A stretch of 64,000 bases of DNA, taken from Euryodendron excelsum. Its lineage: Eukaryota; Streptophyta; Magnoliopsida; Ericales; Pentaphylacaceae. Both the position numbers and the translations under genes were made by a program. Below are positions 10,500-22,912 of the stretch, piece after piece (position 1 is the first letter of the stretch; every line of letters starts with the position of its first letter). The stretch spans positions 2,998,501-3,062,500 of the forward strand of contig CM065386.1 of NCBI GenBank assembly GCA_033060915.1, written 5' to 3'. The notes below the pieces were generated by a model. That model was not told the origin of the DNA. It worked only from the letters and a program-made list of their open reading frames with translations, and made no database searches.

Positions 10500-11729
10500 T
10501 TAGAAGAGTTTGCTTGCGAACTCGTCTGTGTCGTCTGGATTTGGAGAGGAAGAAAGACTAGCAAGATCTTCGAGCTCTGACAAACTACGTCCCAGCTTAA
10601 GAGCCACTTCTGTTTCAAACAATTCCCCATTTTCTCTATTCTCCACTCCTCTTTCTTCCAAATTCGATTCAATGCTCTCTTCCATGAGCTTAAAGAAGCC
10701 AGCAGAGCTTCTATACATCTCAAACACCATCCCAACTTGACAACCATGCTCTATAGCGCTGACCACAGCAGCCAAAACTCCAAACACAACACTCAAAACG
10801 ACAGCCCATGACCCATGCCAAGGCGTTCCCAAAAAGGCTGACCCAACAGCGGCTAGACCCGTGAGCCAAGGCCCACAAATGGCTAGAACCTTGTTAACCT
10901 TCAACACCAACTCACTTAGCCTCAAATACTCTGCACTATCCTTCCTCTTCATAACCCCAACAATCTCTCTCATTTCGTCTTCAAGCTTCTCACTCCACCC
11001 GTTTCCCCGCCCTTCGCCTCCAAAATTCTCTTCTCGGATTCCGGTCAGTTGCTTCGGCCACCACACGGCGGGCTCCACAGTTTTGGGAAACTTATCGAGC
11101 ATTGCGCCGAGCAAAGGAAGCGGGTAAGCTCTATCTATTGCCAAAACTTTCTCCATTGCGTCGTTCACATCGCCGGAAGTCGACTTTCGAAGAGATATCT
11201 TGGTTTTGATCTGCTCGTGAAGCTGCTTAAACAATCTCGAAGCGTTCCTTTGTTCTTCTGCGAGCTGAGACGGCTGAATTTTGTTCATCACCATCAAAAC
11301 GCCAGTGGCAGCCACGTATAGTACGGTGGAAGAGAGCTTTAATGCCAGAAGGGAAGGTCCGGTTCCATAAACGGCTGCGAGGCCGGCCATAGTAGCAGCG
11401 GTGACAATCATTCCGTTGACTGAAGTTAAGAGGAGACGGTTCCAGTTATCTCGCTGCGCTGCGACGTTGCTGTGAATTTCTGCTCTGTCTGCAACAAGAT
11501 CCATTATTGTATAGAGCTCTTCGGCCACCTCTACATTGGCTAATATTCCTTCGTTTCTTGCATTACAAGTCACGGTTAATTCACCAATGGATAAATTGAT
11601 GGGTTGCTGATGGACTGAAGGATGATCTTTTTGACGTTTTGGGTTGTTTAGATTGGCTTTGATTACTTTGAGTTTGCGAGAAGCCGAAGCAGAGGGAAAA
11701 AGAAGAGTTGAAGCTTGAAGAGTGGCCAT
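10500..11729 (-). CDS. Probable F-box protein At4g22030-like, copy 2 (intact, single exon)
   Basis: A 409-aa uninterrupted single-exon ORF from the ATG at 11727-11729 to TAA at 10500-10502. The N-terminus (MATLQASTLLFPSASASRKL) looks like a plastid transit peptide. Hydrophobic segments lie near residues 100-150 (VNGMIVTAATMAGLAAVYG; LSSTVLYVAATGVLMVM) and about 285-335 (PWLTGLAAVGSAFLG; WAVVLSVVFGVLAAVVSAI). The conserved stretch NKIQPSQLAEEQRN and the AYPLPLLGAMLDKFP / PAVWWP region place it in the plant family annotated as probable F-box At4g22030. Its function is not established, and I see no F-box motif, so the family name may mislead. It looks more like a membrane-associated plastid protein. 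A TATA box lies about 120 bp upstream. It is nearly identical to copy 3. Confidence 0.85.
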   Translation of the reverse strand: MATLQASTLLFPSASASRKLKVIKANLNNPKRQKDHPSVHQQPINLSIGELTVTCNARNEGILANVEVAEELYTIMDLVADRAEIHSNVAAQRDNWNRLLLTSVNGMIVTAATMAGLAAVYGTGPSLLALKLSSTVLYVAATGVLMVMNKIQPSQLAEEQRNASRLFKQLHEQIKTKISLRKSTSGDVNDAMEKVLAIDRAYPLPLLGAMLDKFPKTVEPAVWWPKQLTGIREENFGGEGRGNGWSEKLEDEMREIVGVMKRKDSAEYLRLSELVLKVNKVLAICGPWLTGLAAVGSAFLGTPWHGSWAVVLSVVFGVLAAVVSAIEHGCQVGMVFEMYRSSAGFFKLMEESIESNLEERGVENRENGELFETEVALKLGRSLSELEDLASLSSSPNPDDTDEFASKLF

Positions 11730-11850
11730 TAATATCACAACTCACAAGGGCTAGCTTAGCTAGGAGTGTTTGAAAAGGTTTGTGGCCTGAAGAATACTAC
11801 TACTAGTAGGGAATTGGTTTTGAGTTAATCAGTTTGAATTCATCCAAAGA

Positions 11851-11858
11851 TTTATATA
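11851..11858 (-). promoter_or_regulatory. TATA box of F-box-like copy 2
   Basis: TATATAAA on the minus strand, about 122 bp upstream of the ATG. It is conserved with the other two copies. Confidence 0.6.
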
Positions 11859-14800
11859 GAGGGAACTTCCTAAAATCGTCTTTCCGAGGCCCCGCCATAG
11901 AGACTTTGAAACAACCGTCAATTAGCTTAATTAAGAGTTCTGCTTGGAGTGTCAATTTGGTTTATTGTTGTAGTAGTAGTTTGACAACGTCCAAATTCTG
12001 AAACATTAACTGGATGGTTCTACTTGGAGCATCAATTTGGTTATTGTTGTAGTAGTTGACAGCGTCCAGTCGGTGCGAGAGAGTGAAAGTTTTAATTTTT
12101 TAAATTTATTAGGTTGAGAGCGTTTTGAGAGCATTTATATGATATTATATTTTTATTTTAATATATTTAAATTTTGTATTATTAAATATATAATAATGTT
12201 TTTATATTTTATTATATGGTTTCTATACAAAAATATAATCTATATTTAACATTTAGTAGCCTATACAAAATTTTATTGATATCTTACCAAAACTGCGAGG
12301 TTTTATATTAGAATTTATTTGCTTATATACAAGTTACAATTTATTTATTTTCAAATAAATTTTAAGTTAACTCATTCGAATTCTTTATTTTTTATTTTAA
12401 TTAACGTGTCAACATCTCAATCAATAAAATTGAAATCTCTATTCTAACCATGGAATGTAGGAAATCTTGATTCAGATAGATCTTCTCTTTTTCAGTTTTG
12501 TCATCAACAAAAGTTCATAGAGTGCTAGGGACACATTTTCCAAGTTCATAAATAGTCCTAGTTTTTCTGTCCCTAGCATTTTCCAAGTTCATAAATAGTC
12601 CTAGTTTTCCTTTCTTTGTAAGCCGGTAGAAATCAAAGACTACTAAAAAATATTATGGACATGATTAGTCCGCAAAAGAGGATTATCCATACAAATTCCA
12701 CCTTGTTTTTTGAAGACTTCTTCAACAAGTAATCTATTATTCATTAAAATTGATAGTGAAGTTCGTAGAAATATGCATTTGGTGAACCAGAAAGAAGAAT
12801 AGACAAAAATAAAAAAATAAAAAAATAAAAAGGCCAAATTGCTTTGAGGACCAACTCAGCTTATCCAATTTTAAATGATTTTTTATGATATGCTTATCAA
12901 AACACTTTACTACTACTAACCCCAAAAATCAAACTCATCTACAAATTGTCCTCTTTTGATTTTTTTACTTTTAGCTTCCCTTCTAAAAATGCTTAGCCAA
13001 ACGAACCCTAAATAATATCTCCTATGCAAAGGTTCGTGTTAAACGAAAAAGTCAGGAAAAATAACTCGTGTGGGAAGAAAGTAATTGACGTGGTGCTCCG
13101 TAGAGTCGGTCAATCCACGCAATGTTGTTGACGCTATATCAATAGGAGTATTGTGCTTTGGTTGACGCGATGTTGTTGACGCTAAATCTAGAGTTTTTTT
13201 AAACTAAAGGACGGTTGTTGGTCACGGCTCGCAGTAGCATTTTTGTCGGTAGCATTTTTCTGACCAAATTCAAACGGTTGCAATTAACAAACTATAAAGT
13301 CGTGTGATGAAAACACGACTTCAAGTTTGAACTCGTGTTTTCATCACATGACTTCTAAGAGGCCAACAAACGGTAGTCTTTTATTTCCGATCAGACTGTT
13401 CTTGTTCGGCGCCGGAAGAGGAGCGCACGACACTTTCGGAAGGAGATGACTCAAAACAGACTCTCTAATTCTCTCTATCTGTTTCACTTGTACAAAAATC
13501 AGGAGGAAAAAAGGAAGAATTGAAATTGGTAGTGCGATGGTAAGTTGGGAGCTTCTCTCTCTAGGTTCTCTCTCTCTCTAAATTCTTGCTTGTTTTTTCA
13601 TCTGCAATGGGAAAGAGATCCAGGATTAAAGGAAGCCTAGCAACGAAATACAGTCTCAAAGAATTTCTATCACAGCTGGAAGGAATCAAAGCGTACCCAC
13701 TATATGTATATATACATTTACACAAATATATATACATATTGTATATAGTATACCCTTGTATACATATTCTCTGGCTTCTGATTTACGTTCCATATTTACA
13801 CTTTAGGTCAAGATTTCAGTGCTTTATGCGTGTTGTTGTGCTTTTGTGCCGTGTTTGATCGTGAAGTGTTAACCTGTTGTGATTCAATTTTTTTTGCTTT
13901 GTGAGATGCAGATCTCGTTAATGGTGGAGCAGGCTGATGGATTCAAGCTTGAAGTCGTGGGATGAAGACAGACTTCAACCTGAAGTCGTGTTTTCATAAC
14001 AGGACTTCAGTTTGAAGTTGCGTATTATGAATGGATTTGATAAACAAGTTTAAAATAGTTTTGATTTGGTAAATAAGTTCCTACGAATCCTGCTCAGTAC
14101 TCGCCAGATCAGACTTTATCAAATAATGATAAAGACTTGAGATAATGTACTCATTTTCCTTTCATACAACTTCCTCAACAACCCTCCTTTAATACAAAAA
14201 ACCTATCAAAATTAATAAATGGAAAAGCTACTACTTTTTTTTTACTTAATCGTTGGGACCCAAGGTAATAAATACGAAAATTACTACTTTGTTTCCTTAA
14301 TCGTTGGACTAAGTATGTTTGAACAATTTGCTAATTTTCTAAACTCTATTTAAAGTTGCTTGATAAACTTTTATATACTTTTATACGCTTTAATACTGTA
14401 TTAAAAACCACTCAAGCTTGGCTTGTTGGGCAAGTCAAAGTTAAATACATTTAAAGTTTGTTAAGTTTTCAAGTCAAAATCATAAACAAACATAAAATTT
14501 AGATAATGTTAGATTCGAATACTCAGATACAAACATGAAGTTAGGCTCCTGCAGTAGCTGCATCTTTCTTGTGCAACATACAATCAACTTTGTTTGCCTC
14601 CAAAGTCGATATTAAACTGCCCAAAACTAACAAAAAAATAAACTTTAGCAGCGAAGGTTCATCCAACACTGAAAGTCACAAGCAACTATCAAGACTGAAA
14701 GTTGGTCAGTCATTTAGCCAAAAACCCATAGATCACATTAATATTCATGAAACCCAGCAAAGTCGATATTAAACTGCATCGGACCTTAGAATACGTTACG

Positions 14801-15148
14801 ATAAATATAATGGCAGTATTGTAGGAAATACAATCCACATTTGTTGCAGAAATGATCATAACTAGAATCTCTGAATTCTCTTCAATCTGAAATCAAGCAC
14901 CAAACCAAAACGAAAAACATGTAGAAGATATCTGGGCAATATTAACTTGAAAGATGTATTCCAACAAGGTTACTCATTTCAAATGTGAACCTGGCCAGCC
15001 GCAATTGAAGAACTCGCTAAGGAGAATCAACAATAAAACCTACAAAACTTCAACCCGTAGTCATTTATTCACGTTTAATGGATTATGAGTGTATTTTGTT
15101 CCAAGCATACCAGCAAATCACATAATCAAACACCAGCAGCGGCTGTCT
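11859..15148. other. Unit 2 intergenic region
   Basis: Corresponds to 708-4034 of unit 1. It contains the hairpin (13297-13354), the small candidate reading frame from 13606, one copy of the 31-bp block, and both empty target sites: near 12948 for copia, and TAGTA at 13746-13750 for gypsy. No other gene is seen. Confidence 0.6.
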
Positions 15149-15718
15149 TCATATATCAAGAAGCAACCTCCGAGGATCCTCCACCACATCCTTGATGCAA
15201 CGGAGGAAAAACACTGCCTCTCTCCCATCAATCAGACGATGATCATATGTCAGGGCAATGTACATCATTGGTCTTGGAACTACATTACCTCCAACAACCA
15301 TCGGACGGCTCACTATCGAATGGATACCCAGTATAGCAGACTGTCAAAAAATTGTACAATTGTGTGAGATGCTGAACCCCAAAGTTAATGATATCAAATA
15401 AAAAGGAAAAACAGAACATGAAATGAACGAAGGGCAAGAAAAAAAACAGTTGCTGATCCATAAGAGAGGAAAAAATCACCTTCTTATCTACTGATGGCTG
15501 ACATTCTTAGTAAAGAGTCGTACCTGAGGGGGGTTGATGATGGGGGTGCTTTAGAGGCTTCCATAAACACCACCATTAGATATTATGAATGAACCTCCAG
15601 CCATTTCATCAATTGATATAGTTCCATCAGTCGCCTTCTTAGCAAGAGTGTTGATCTCCTTCTCTATCTCAGCAAAATTCATCTTCTCAGCATTGCGGAT
15701 AACTGGAGCAACAAGGCC
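15149..15718 (-). pseudogene. ODHB/DLST 3' fragment, copy 2 (last two exons, same nonsense mutation)
   Basis: Exons 15524-15718 and 15149-15340 on the minus strand are homologous to exons 13-14 of the intact ODHB gene. They share with copy 1 the TAA at 15551-15553 in place of TTA, and the Thr to Ile change in GGSFIISN. Private changes include Met to Ile in LGMHS and Arg to Cys before IKD. The DHRLIDG coding sequence remains. The fragment ends at the intron 12 / HISN4 junction at 16262/16263. The shared nonsense codon shows that copies 1 and 2 descend from one already-broken fragment or have been homogenised by gene conversion. Confidence 0.93.
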
Positions 15719-16254
15719 CTGAATAAAAGGAGGAAGAGATCAATCTGTTGTAAGTCGTAATATCAATCAGTAGAGGAAATGACATGAGCTGGATGAAAAA
15801 GAAAGAAGTGGGAGTTCTCTGTTCTGGTCCTATCCCAGCAGCTAGTAGGAAGCTATGCAGTGGCAACTGCAACCGATGCACTTATGAGCTATTCTTCTAT
15901 CCGCAGAAGCTTACAACTAAACTAGAAACCAATTCAAGCAAACATTTTATATATTTGTACAGAATCTTCCATCACCTGCAATCCATCCCAATATATGGAT
16001 ATTTTCGAAATGAATGAAGCCTAATTGGCACAGAGGCAGACGGGACAAAGACACGAGACTAAATGCACACAAAGATGCAGAAAGGACACGGCAATATATA
16101 ACATGATTTTACATATAATAACTTCACAACTTCGATTAATATTCTAGATTTTTGTATCGAGAATTTCATAATGAGAAAGATGAAATTCAACAAGTTCATT
16201 TTAAAGTAATATAATACTTGTATTACTCACCTATTGTATTATTGCCTTTACATT

Positions 16255-16270
16255 TTTGTTCCAGAGTCTA
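16255..16270. other. Second duplication junction (ODHB intron 12 / HISN4 intron)
   Basis: Same join as at 5147/5148, here between 16262 and 16263. It marks the start of unit 3. Confidence 0.85.
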
Positions 16271-17283
16271 TGGTAACCAGTCATTTTCCCTCCAATAGCC
16301 TCTTTATACTTCTTTCTTCCTAACATGCATGCCCTTCCTGCCTTTGATTTGTGACTCGTTTTTTGAAATTTGTGATGAGTACTGATTTATGACATATTTG
16401 TAGAGTAGAAATGCCTGTTTACGAGATGTGACAAAAGAATTCTTAAGCATGCAACTTACATGACTGTAATTGAAAAAAGTTATATGTGTATTAAATCTTA
16501 ATGATGCAAATGAAATTGATTGATGGAGATCAAGGGAAGAAGATTGGTATCAGCAAACCTTATTTAGATGGGGGTAACAAAAGTATACAAAGAGCTTGAA
16601 TCAAATTGTAACACTAGAGCAGAGCTAGCTATAGAAACTTCATTGAACGCAAGAAAGGGAAGAATAGTATGAGCAACCCCAGTTCTGTTGGTTGGTACTG
16701 TACAGATGTATTTGAGTCGTTCCATTAGGTCAGATTAGAACTGCTCTCTACAGATATGCTCAGTTGCAAATTCCTACTTACACTTTAGATTGATTTTCTT
16801 CTTATAATTCTTAAGCAACTGCAAATCCTCTTTTTTTTTTTCTTTTTTTTTTTTTTTTGGTGGTTTGGGAGGGAGGGAGGGGGTCGGAGGGAGGGAGGGA
16901 TATATTACCATTTCTGAAGGGTGAATAAAAGGAAAAAAAAAGGAAACAAAGAGAAGTATGAACAAGATGAGGAATAAACTTCTGTTAAAATTATAAAAAT
17001 CTGCTTTAAGCTCATTTTTTGCAAGCTCTAGCCTTCATATGGTTATTAATTGAGTCTGCCGCTGAAGGTAGTAAACAGATTCTCTATTGGGCTACATCAC
17101 TCTTATATTTCAAATGGCATCTTGGTGTTCAAAGGGTGCTACTTCCTGTGTTACTAAGCATGCACCAAGTTCTGCTGGTGCATATATTGCACTCTACGGA
17201 GACACCCATTGAAAAATAGTAGAATCGCCTGTTATTGCAGCTCATTGCATCTGTAATCAGTTGATTTATTATTTTTATTGCAG
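16263..17283. other. Former HISN4 intron sequence, unit 3
   Basis: Repeats 5148-6167, including the GGGA tract at 16867-16900. No exon is seen. Confidence 0.6.
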
Positions 17284-17713
17284 GCAGTGGTCGTAAGTAT
17301 TGATCCTCGTAGGGTTTATTTGAAGAATCCTGATGATGTAGAGTTCAAGGCTGTTAAAGTGAGCAACCCTGGTAAGGAGACACATGCAATATACTTGTTT
17401 ATTTGGTTGTCTCGGAACTTTCTGCTTCACAGACTCGTTTCTTGCCAGTGTTCATTGAGACTCCTGTTTACTGCCAGGATTGAATCAATTGGTAATATGA
17501 TGTACTTGGAACATTCCGATCTAACATTGTGGCTATTTGATTGTTTGAATTTCCTCTATCACCCATAAGGTTTCTTCATAATTGGCTTTCTTGCTAAGTT
17601 GCATATGCTCTGAAAGTTGACATAGAAATTCAAGCTTGGGAATCCAGAACCTCGATCTCTATAGTTTACTGACTCATCACAATATAAAAGAAAAATCTAC
17701 CGTAGAATGTGCT

Positions 17714-17923
17714 TCACGGCAACAAAATGACCCAAGTGATTGCAAGGGTCGGGGCATGCATAAATTGACAGACCTGATTCATGGCGCAAGTGATGTAAGG
17801 TCGAGTTAGAGTAAGATACTTAAGAGCACCGACGAGCTGACGATAAAAGATAGCATCAGGCAGGGGCAGGGGGTCACCCTCGTAAGCGGAAAATTTTGAC
17901 CCTGAAGGGAGCGGTGAAGACAC
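17714..17923 (-). mobile_element. Ty1/copia pol relic, second copy
   Basis: Same relic as at 6590-6840, with the FYRQLVGALKYLTLTRP motif, in the first intron of HISN4 fragment 2. Confidence 0.8.
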
Positions 17924-19605
17924 AGGCTTGGCACCGACTAAATCAGCTTTAGTTTAGCTAATAAATCAACAGCATACTTTGATTGCGTGAGGCGAAAAAA
18001 GAAATGGGATTCCAAAACATTAATCTTCTTTTGGGGTACTGAAGGGGAGGGCATCCATATTTTGTGCTATTTCTACTCGTTAAGCAAGAACTACAAGTTT
18101 TCTTTTCATGGGGACATATGGTGCTGCGATTGGTGTGGAAACAATTGCAAGACTATGTAATTCCTTGCTTCCCACGTCTTTTTGTGTGCATCACAAGTAT
18201 GATTCTTAACATCCTACACCTTGTCCCTAGAATGTTAAGCAATTTCTGAAGATGATGACGAGAATTTATAATGAGAGGACAGATTTTATTTGTTCTCTCA
18301 GCGACATTTTCAAGCTAGTAATAAGTTAAAAAGCTTAAAATATAAATGGGAAATGACGAAGGTAGCTGGTGGATCAGTACACAAACCAATATGAGACCAG
18401 TACTCGCAACATAAAGTGTCTTGTCTTTTGTTTATAATCTTGAATTGTTACTTTATAAGTTCTGATGACCGAGGTATCATCTACCCAGAGGGCCCCGTTG
18501 TGGAAAAAAAACTATTTAATTTTTTATATTTTGTTTCAGGTCCACATGGAGAAGAATATGCCTGGTATCAGTGCACGGTAAGCCTTCCATCCTCTCTTAT
18601 ATCCCCCCCCTTTCCCTCACAAACCTGAAAAAATATTTGTTTACTAATTATTCAGGTTAATGGTGGGCGAGAGGGTCGACCAATTGGAGCTTATGAACTT
18701 GCAAAAGCTGTCGAAGAGTTGGGAGCTGGGGAAATACTGCTAAACTGCATTGACTGTGATGGTAAACATAACTTTTGATTCTTAGAAACTGTAAGGATTG
18801 TTGCATGCTATCTTTTAGGATTTTTTTTTTTCCTGCTTTGAATCTTCCACAAACTGTTACTTAGCAGATTTTTATACTTCTTTCCTCTGCTTTAAAAACT
18901 AGTTGCTCTTATTTGATGTTGATTTGCTTTTGAAACCATCTTTTAGAGGCACCAATAAAACATTTATATGTGATTTTCCGGTACCCTTGGACTCATCTCA
19001 TCATGTCCTGGTGGTGGCTTTGTTATTTGAGTTCTATCAATTGAATTATATTATTTTCGTTCACAAACTAGCTTTTCATTTCTAAGGTTGCTTAATTGAT
19101 GTGTTTCAGGTCAAGGGAAAGGATTTGATGTAGATCTTATAAAGCTGATCTCAGATGCTGTGAACATCCCCGTGATTGCTAGTAGTGGAGCAGGAGCAGT
19201 TGAACACTTCTCAGAGGTTTTCACTAAAACAAATGCTTCTGCTGCTCTTGCCGCTGGCATTTTCCAATCGGAAGGAGGTATGGTGACAAATCCTCAGAGA
19301 GAGAGTATGAATTCTTGTTAACCTATTCAGCTTTCATATGGATGGTGTGGATGATTGTTAATGTTGTTTGGAATTCATCTGACATTGCTGTCAATAATAG
19401 ACTATTTATCAAAAAGAAAGAAAAAAAATTTGTTTGCTGCCCATAATAGACTGGTTTTAGTCAATTGACCAAAACACTGCCCCTTCTATTTATTGCCCTT
19501 CAACCTGCATTTTCTTTTTCTTCATAAAATTAATAGTCAGTGTCACTTCATCACTGTGCATATTGTTAGATAATGAAGTTACATCCTATTCAGGGAATAA
19601 AATGT

Positions 19606-19817
19606 CCAGTATATTTGTGATATATTCATCAATATATCTTTATTTTGAAGACCTCGATACATTGAAATTATCCACAATATGTTTGAAAATTATGTTAATT
19701 TCTCCAATTTTTTCAAACTGATATTAATATTTTGCTATATATCCATGGTTATATTCACATATTTGAAGTTGCCAAGGAGAAAGGAAATATCAATAAACAG
19801 AAATCTGGATTTCTTGA
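19606..19817. other. 212-bp indel unique to HISN4 fragment 2
   Basis: In copy 1 the sequence AAATGT joins directly to GGAAGCTAC (8478/8479). Here 212 bp of AT-rich DNA separates them. No TIR or target duplication is visible, so it is either an insertion here or a deletion from copy 1. Confidence 0.6.
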
Positions 19818-20549
19818 GGAAGCTACTTTGAAGAGTTTCTATGGCTATATAACTTATATGTTGTTCGTTATCTTTCTTAATTTTGCGGGTTGCAGGTGCC
19901 CATTCCATTGGTGAAAGAGCACTTGTCAAATGAAGGCATAGAAGTTAGAATGTGATGTGGTGGTTGCTGGTTGGAGCCTCTTGGGATATCGATCATACGA
20001 TACTGCAGAAACCCATTTTGGGAACTGGTTTGGATTTATGAGATTACCGGAGTTTGTTATGAAATTTAGTTTATTTTGTAGCTCTGATATTATTTGTTGA
20101 GATGCCGTTGTGTAATTTTAGCCCTTGTAGTTACCAAGTTTAGGATTTTAGTAGATGTTACCTCTCAAATGTGCTCCTTCAGCAAAACCAAACAAAAAAA
20201 CAGATTGTTTCATTATTCCAAGTTGTTGTAACATTAGACTCAATCCAAACATTAATAATCTCGTTTTTCTTTCGTCATCTTCTCCTCAATTGGTCTCCTG
20301 ACGCTTTTTATTTATTCTTCTTGGTAGCGGATTTTGGTTTGAGTGAAAGAGCATGGTCTAAGCTGAAAAAAGATTTACAGGAGTGCAGAAATAAGCTTTT
20401 GAGGTGGAATTAACAAGTTACAGCAACAGGGATGGTTACAAAATAAAAAAGAATTGCTTCTGTTAAGAAGATATTCCCAACAAAATGATGGAAGAGCTCC
20501 ACTAATCATAAAAGAGGCAACAAAACCTAAAGCAGCTGTAAAAGTTTTT

Positions 20550-21095
20550 GGGTTAATTATGAACATAGTTTTTGGGTTAATTACAAACATATTTATTGAA
20601 CTATGATTTAGTATCATTATGTCTTTTAAATTCTAAAATATAGCAAATTGATTTTATGAACTATCAATTTGTATCAATCAATTTTTCTGTTAATAATATT
20701 TTAGCAATTAGCTAGGAGAATAAATGAAAAATTATCATGTAACTAGCACATGTTCATGAAAATTTATTTTACACTTAAATTATATTATTTTTTTGTAATA
20801 ATTGTATAATAATTGAAATATTCCGTATTTTGTTTCTATATTTACATATCATTTCAAGGGACATTTTAGACAATTATTATAATAGGAGAAAGATCAATTT
20901 AGGTATTAAACTGTAGTTTTGTTAATATGTGCAAGTCAAAATAACAAATTTTATCCATTTTCTTAACGAATTGTTAATAGGAGGGGTTGATCAATACAAA
21001 TTGATAGTTTAGGTGGTCAACGTATTACATTTTAAAGTTTACGAAAATATAGTAATACTAAGTCATAGTTCAATGGGTGCTTTTATAATTAACCC
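20550..21095. mobile_element. MITE-like element, unit 3 copy
   Basis: Counterpart of 9224-9745. The left terminus GGGTTAATTA occurs twice (20550 and 20574), indicating a local duplication of the end. The right end is AATTAACCC at 21095. The flanking 9-mers match at about 7 of 9 positions. Confidence 0.45.
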
Positions 21096-21131
21096 AAATT
21101 TCTTTTCACTTACAGAATATGTGAGTGTCAA

Positions 21132-21290
21132 TAGGGACGTGAATTGGGCCCAAGGTTTATGGCCTGCCCGAGTTTAATTTAGGCCTAGCCTGAGCCTCTT
21201 ATGGGCCAGCCTGAGCCCTCCTTTTGGAGGCCCAAACCTGAGGCCCGTGACCAACCCCGGCCTGCAAGCCTGCGTGTTAAACCCCAAACA

Positions 21291-21321
<31 letters not shown>

Positions 21322-22139
21322 CCTAAACAAAAGTTAAAAAATTTTTTTTAAACCCCACCCAACTCAATGCACATTTTAAAACCCCAACCCAACTCAATGC
21401 ACCCACCCGCCTGCCCGCGTAATTCCTCATCCCGGCGCCAACCCCCAGCGGCCCCCCTCCCACCCCCCCAACTAGCCTAGGCTGCCCAGCCTTGCCCCTT
21501 ATTGTATTTTTTTTTTACTTCATATCCACAATGTAATGTAAAATGGAGTAATGTAAATGATAGATAGACTTATAGATGCCAATTTATTTGGGTTGTACTT
21601 GTCCTATACTGATGTAATTCTTTATTTTTTTATATTAGTTTCGTGTAATTTTGATAAAGTTTCATGATTTAATAAAATTTATATTTTATTTTTCTTCATC
21701 ACGTAACATTCATTAATTTCATAGCTGTAATTGTATATAGTTTACCTTATTAATTATATACAATAATAAATGTAAATGTAAAATTTTTTAGACAAGTTCA
21801 AAGAAATTGAATAACTTTACACTTAATAGATTCATAAGGTATTTTTTGTATAATTAATATTTTATTAGTTCATACAAATTTATCATAACTAAATTTATTA
21901 GTTTTAAAAATATAATGCTACAAATAAAAAGAGACTCGGTAGCCCTTCAAAAACTTAGGCCATGGCCCAAGGCCCAAGCATGCTCCTAGTGTTGTGGGCT
22001 AAGCTTGGACCTACCATTTTCAATTTTGGCTCGGCCTAGCCTTGTTTGAAATTTAGTGGGAGTCCGCAAAGCCCGATCCGAACCCGATGGGCCACAGGTC
22101 AAGTCAAGTGAGGCCGGGCTGAGCCAATTGACATGCGTA
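21132..22139. mobile_element. hAT-like non-autonomous element (1008 bp) with 8-bp TSD
   Basis: Absent from unit 1, where the site reads GGTGTCAA near 9776. Here it is flanked by AGTGTCAA (21124-21131) and GGTGTCAA (22140-22147). The termini are imperfect inverted repeats: TAGGGACGTGAATTGG at the left, and TACGCATGTCAATTGG on the reverse strand of the right end. No transposase ORF is seen. It contains a 26-nt C run and GC-rich subterminal repeats of GGCC/GCCC type. Confidence 0.75.
21291..21316 (+). repeat. Poly-C run of 26 nt
   Basis: Uninterrupted C homopolymer inside the hAT-like element. Its exact length is uncertain in most sequencing chemistries. Confidence 0.8.
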
Positions 22140-22147
22140 GGTGTCAA

Positions 22148-22912
22148 AGAATTAGTTGCCTTTGCATTTAACTTGTCGGACCAAACAAAGAAAGAGGGGG
22201 AAAAAAATGGCACCCAATTACCAGGGTCGAGTATGTTTGGTCAATTTAGTACGTATTCATTCCTTTCAAATTGATTAAATGTTCATCGACTCTTCCAATG
22301 GAAATTTTTGTTCTTTTTATGTAGTGGTTGGTGTGCTGCGTAGCCTCGCAAGAAAAAGGAATTTTTGATATTTATTGACCTTTGATGATTGGTTACAAAC
22401 AGGAAAAATATACAAAATTTGTACAAAAGATGAGGTGGATAAACTGAAAGCCATGGAGGAGCAAGAAAACCTGGTGATAATGATATCCCCATCCATGCTT
22501 ATGGTCTTGGATTTGTCTCACCACCCTGCTTGCTGTTGAGACCCTCTGTGTATCAAAAAAAGAAAAATAGAAAAATCTCTCAAGTAAAATATTCTCCAAA
22601 TGATTGGGTAATGCTATTCTTCTTCAATATTTACACAAAAAATAACACCAAAATTATTTAGCGATGACTTTTTTGTAATAAAAATCCATAATATAAGTTA
22701 ATTTTAAAGAGAAATGCTCATCATTGTACTTTTTCTTGTTGGTAAATTCTATTCGTATAAGTTCTTTTGCAGTAATACTATATATAATTAGAAAATTCAT
22801 GCAAAAAACTTAGCAAAAAAGAAAAAAAGTATTCATGCGGAAAATTGTGAGTCGACTTGTGGTCACAGTTTGCTCTATGCCACACAATTGCACAATTCAT
22901 CGAAACAAACAT
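22148..22912. other. Intergenic between hAT-like element and F-box copy 3
   Basis: AT-rich, partly homologous to 9780-10499 with extra sequence near the F-box 3' end. I see no gene. Confidence 0.5.

Larger units (their letters stand above)
17284..19955 (+). pseudogene. HISN4 (hisHF) 3' fragment, copy 2, frameshifted
   Basis: Five exons, 17284-17371, 18540-18577, 18656-18761, 19110-19277 and 19896-19955, parallel copy 1. Exon 4 is 168 bp instead of 167 because an extra A at about 19266-19267 changes CATCGG to CAATCGG. From there the HRKEVPIPLV ending is lost and replaced by a different short tail that stops early in the last exon. The preceding cyclase-domain sequence is intact. Intron 4 carries 212 bp (19606-19817) absent from copy 1. 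It lacks the glutaminase and N-terminal cyclase parts and any promoter, so it is a dead truncated copy. Confidence 0.92.

Noticed and set aside
10510..11321. Several + strand frames opposite F-box copy 2 (and opposite copy 3)
   Set aside because: Shadows of the intact minus-strand gene, with no promoter or homology.
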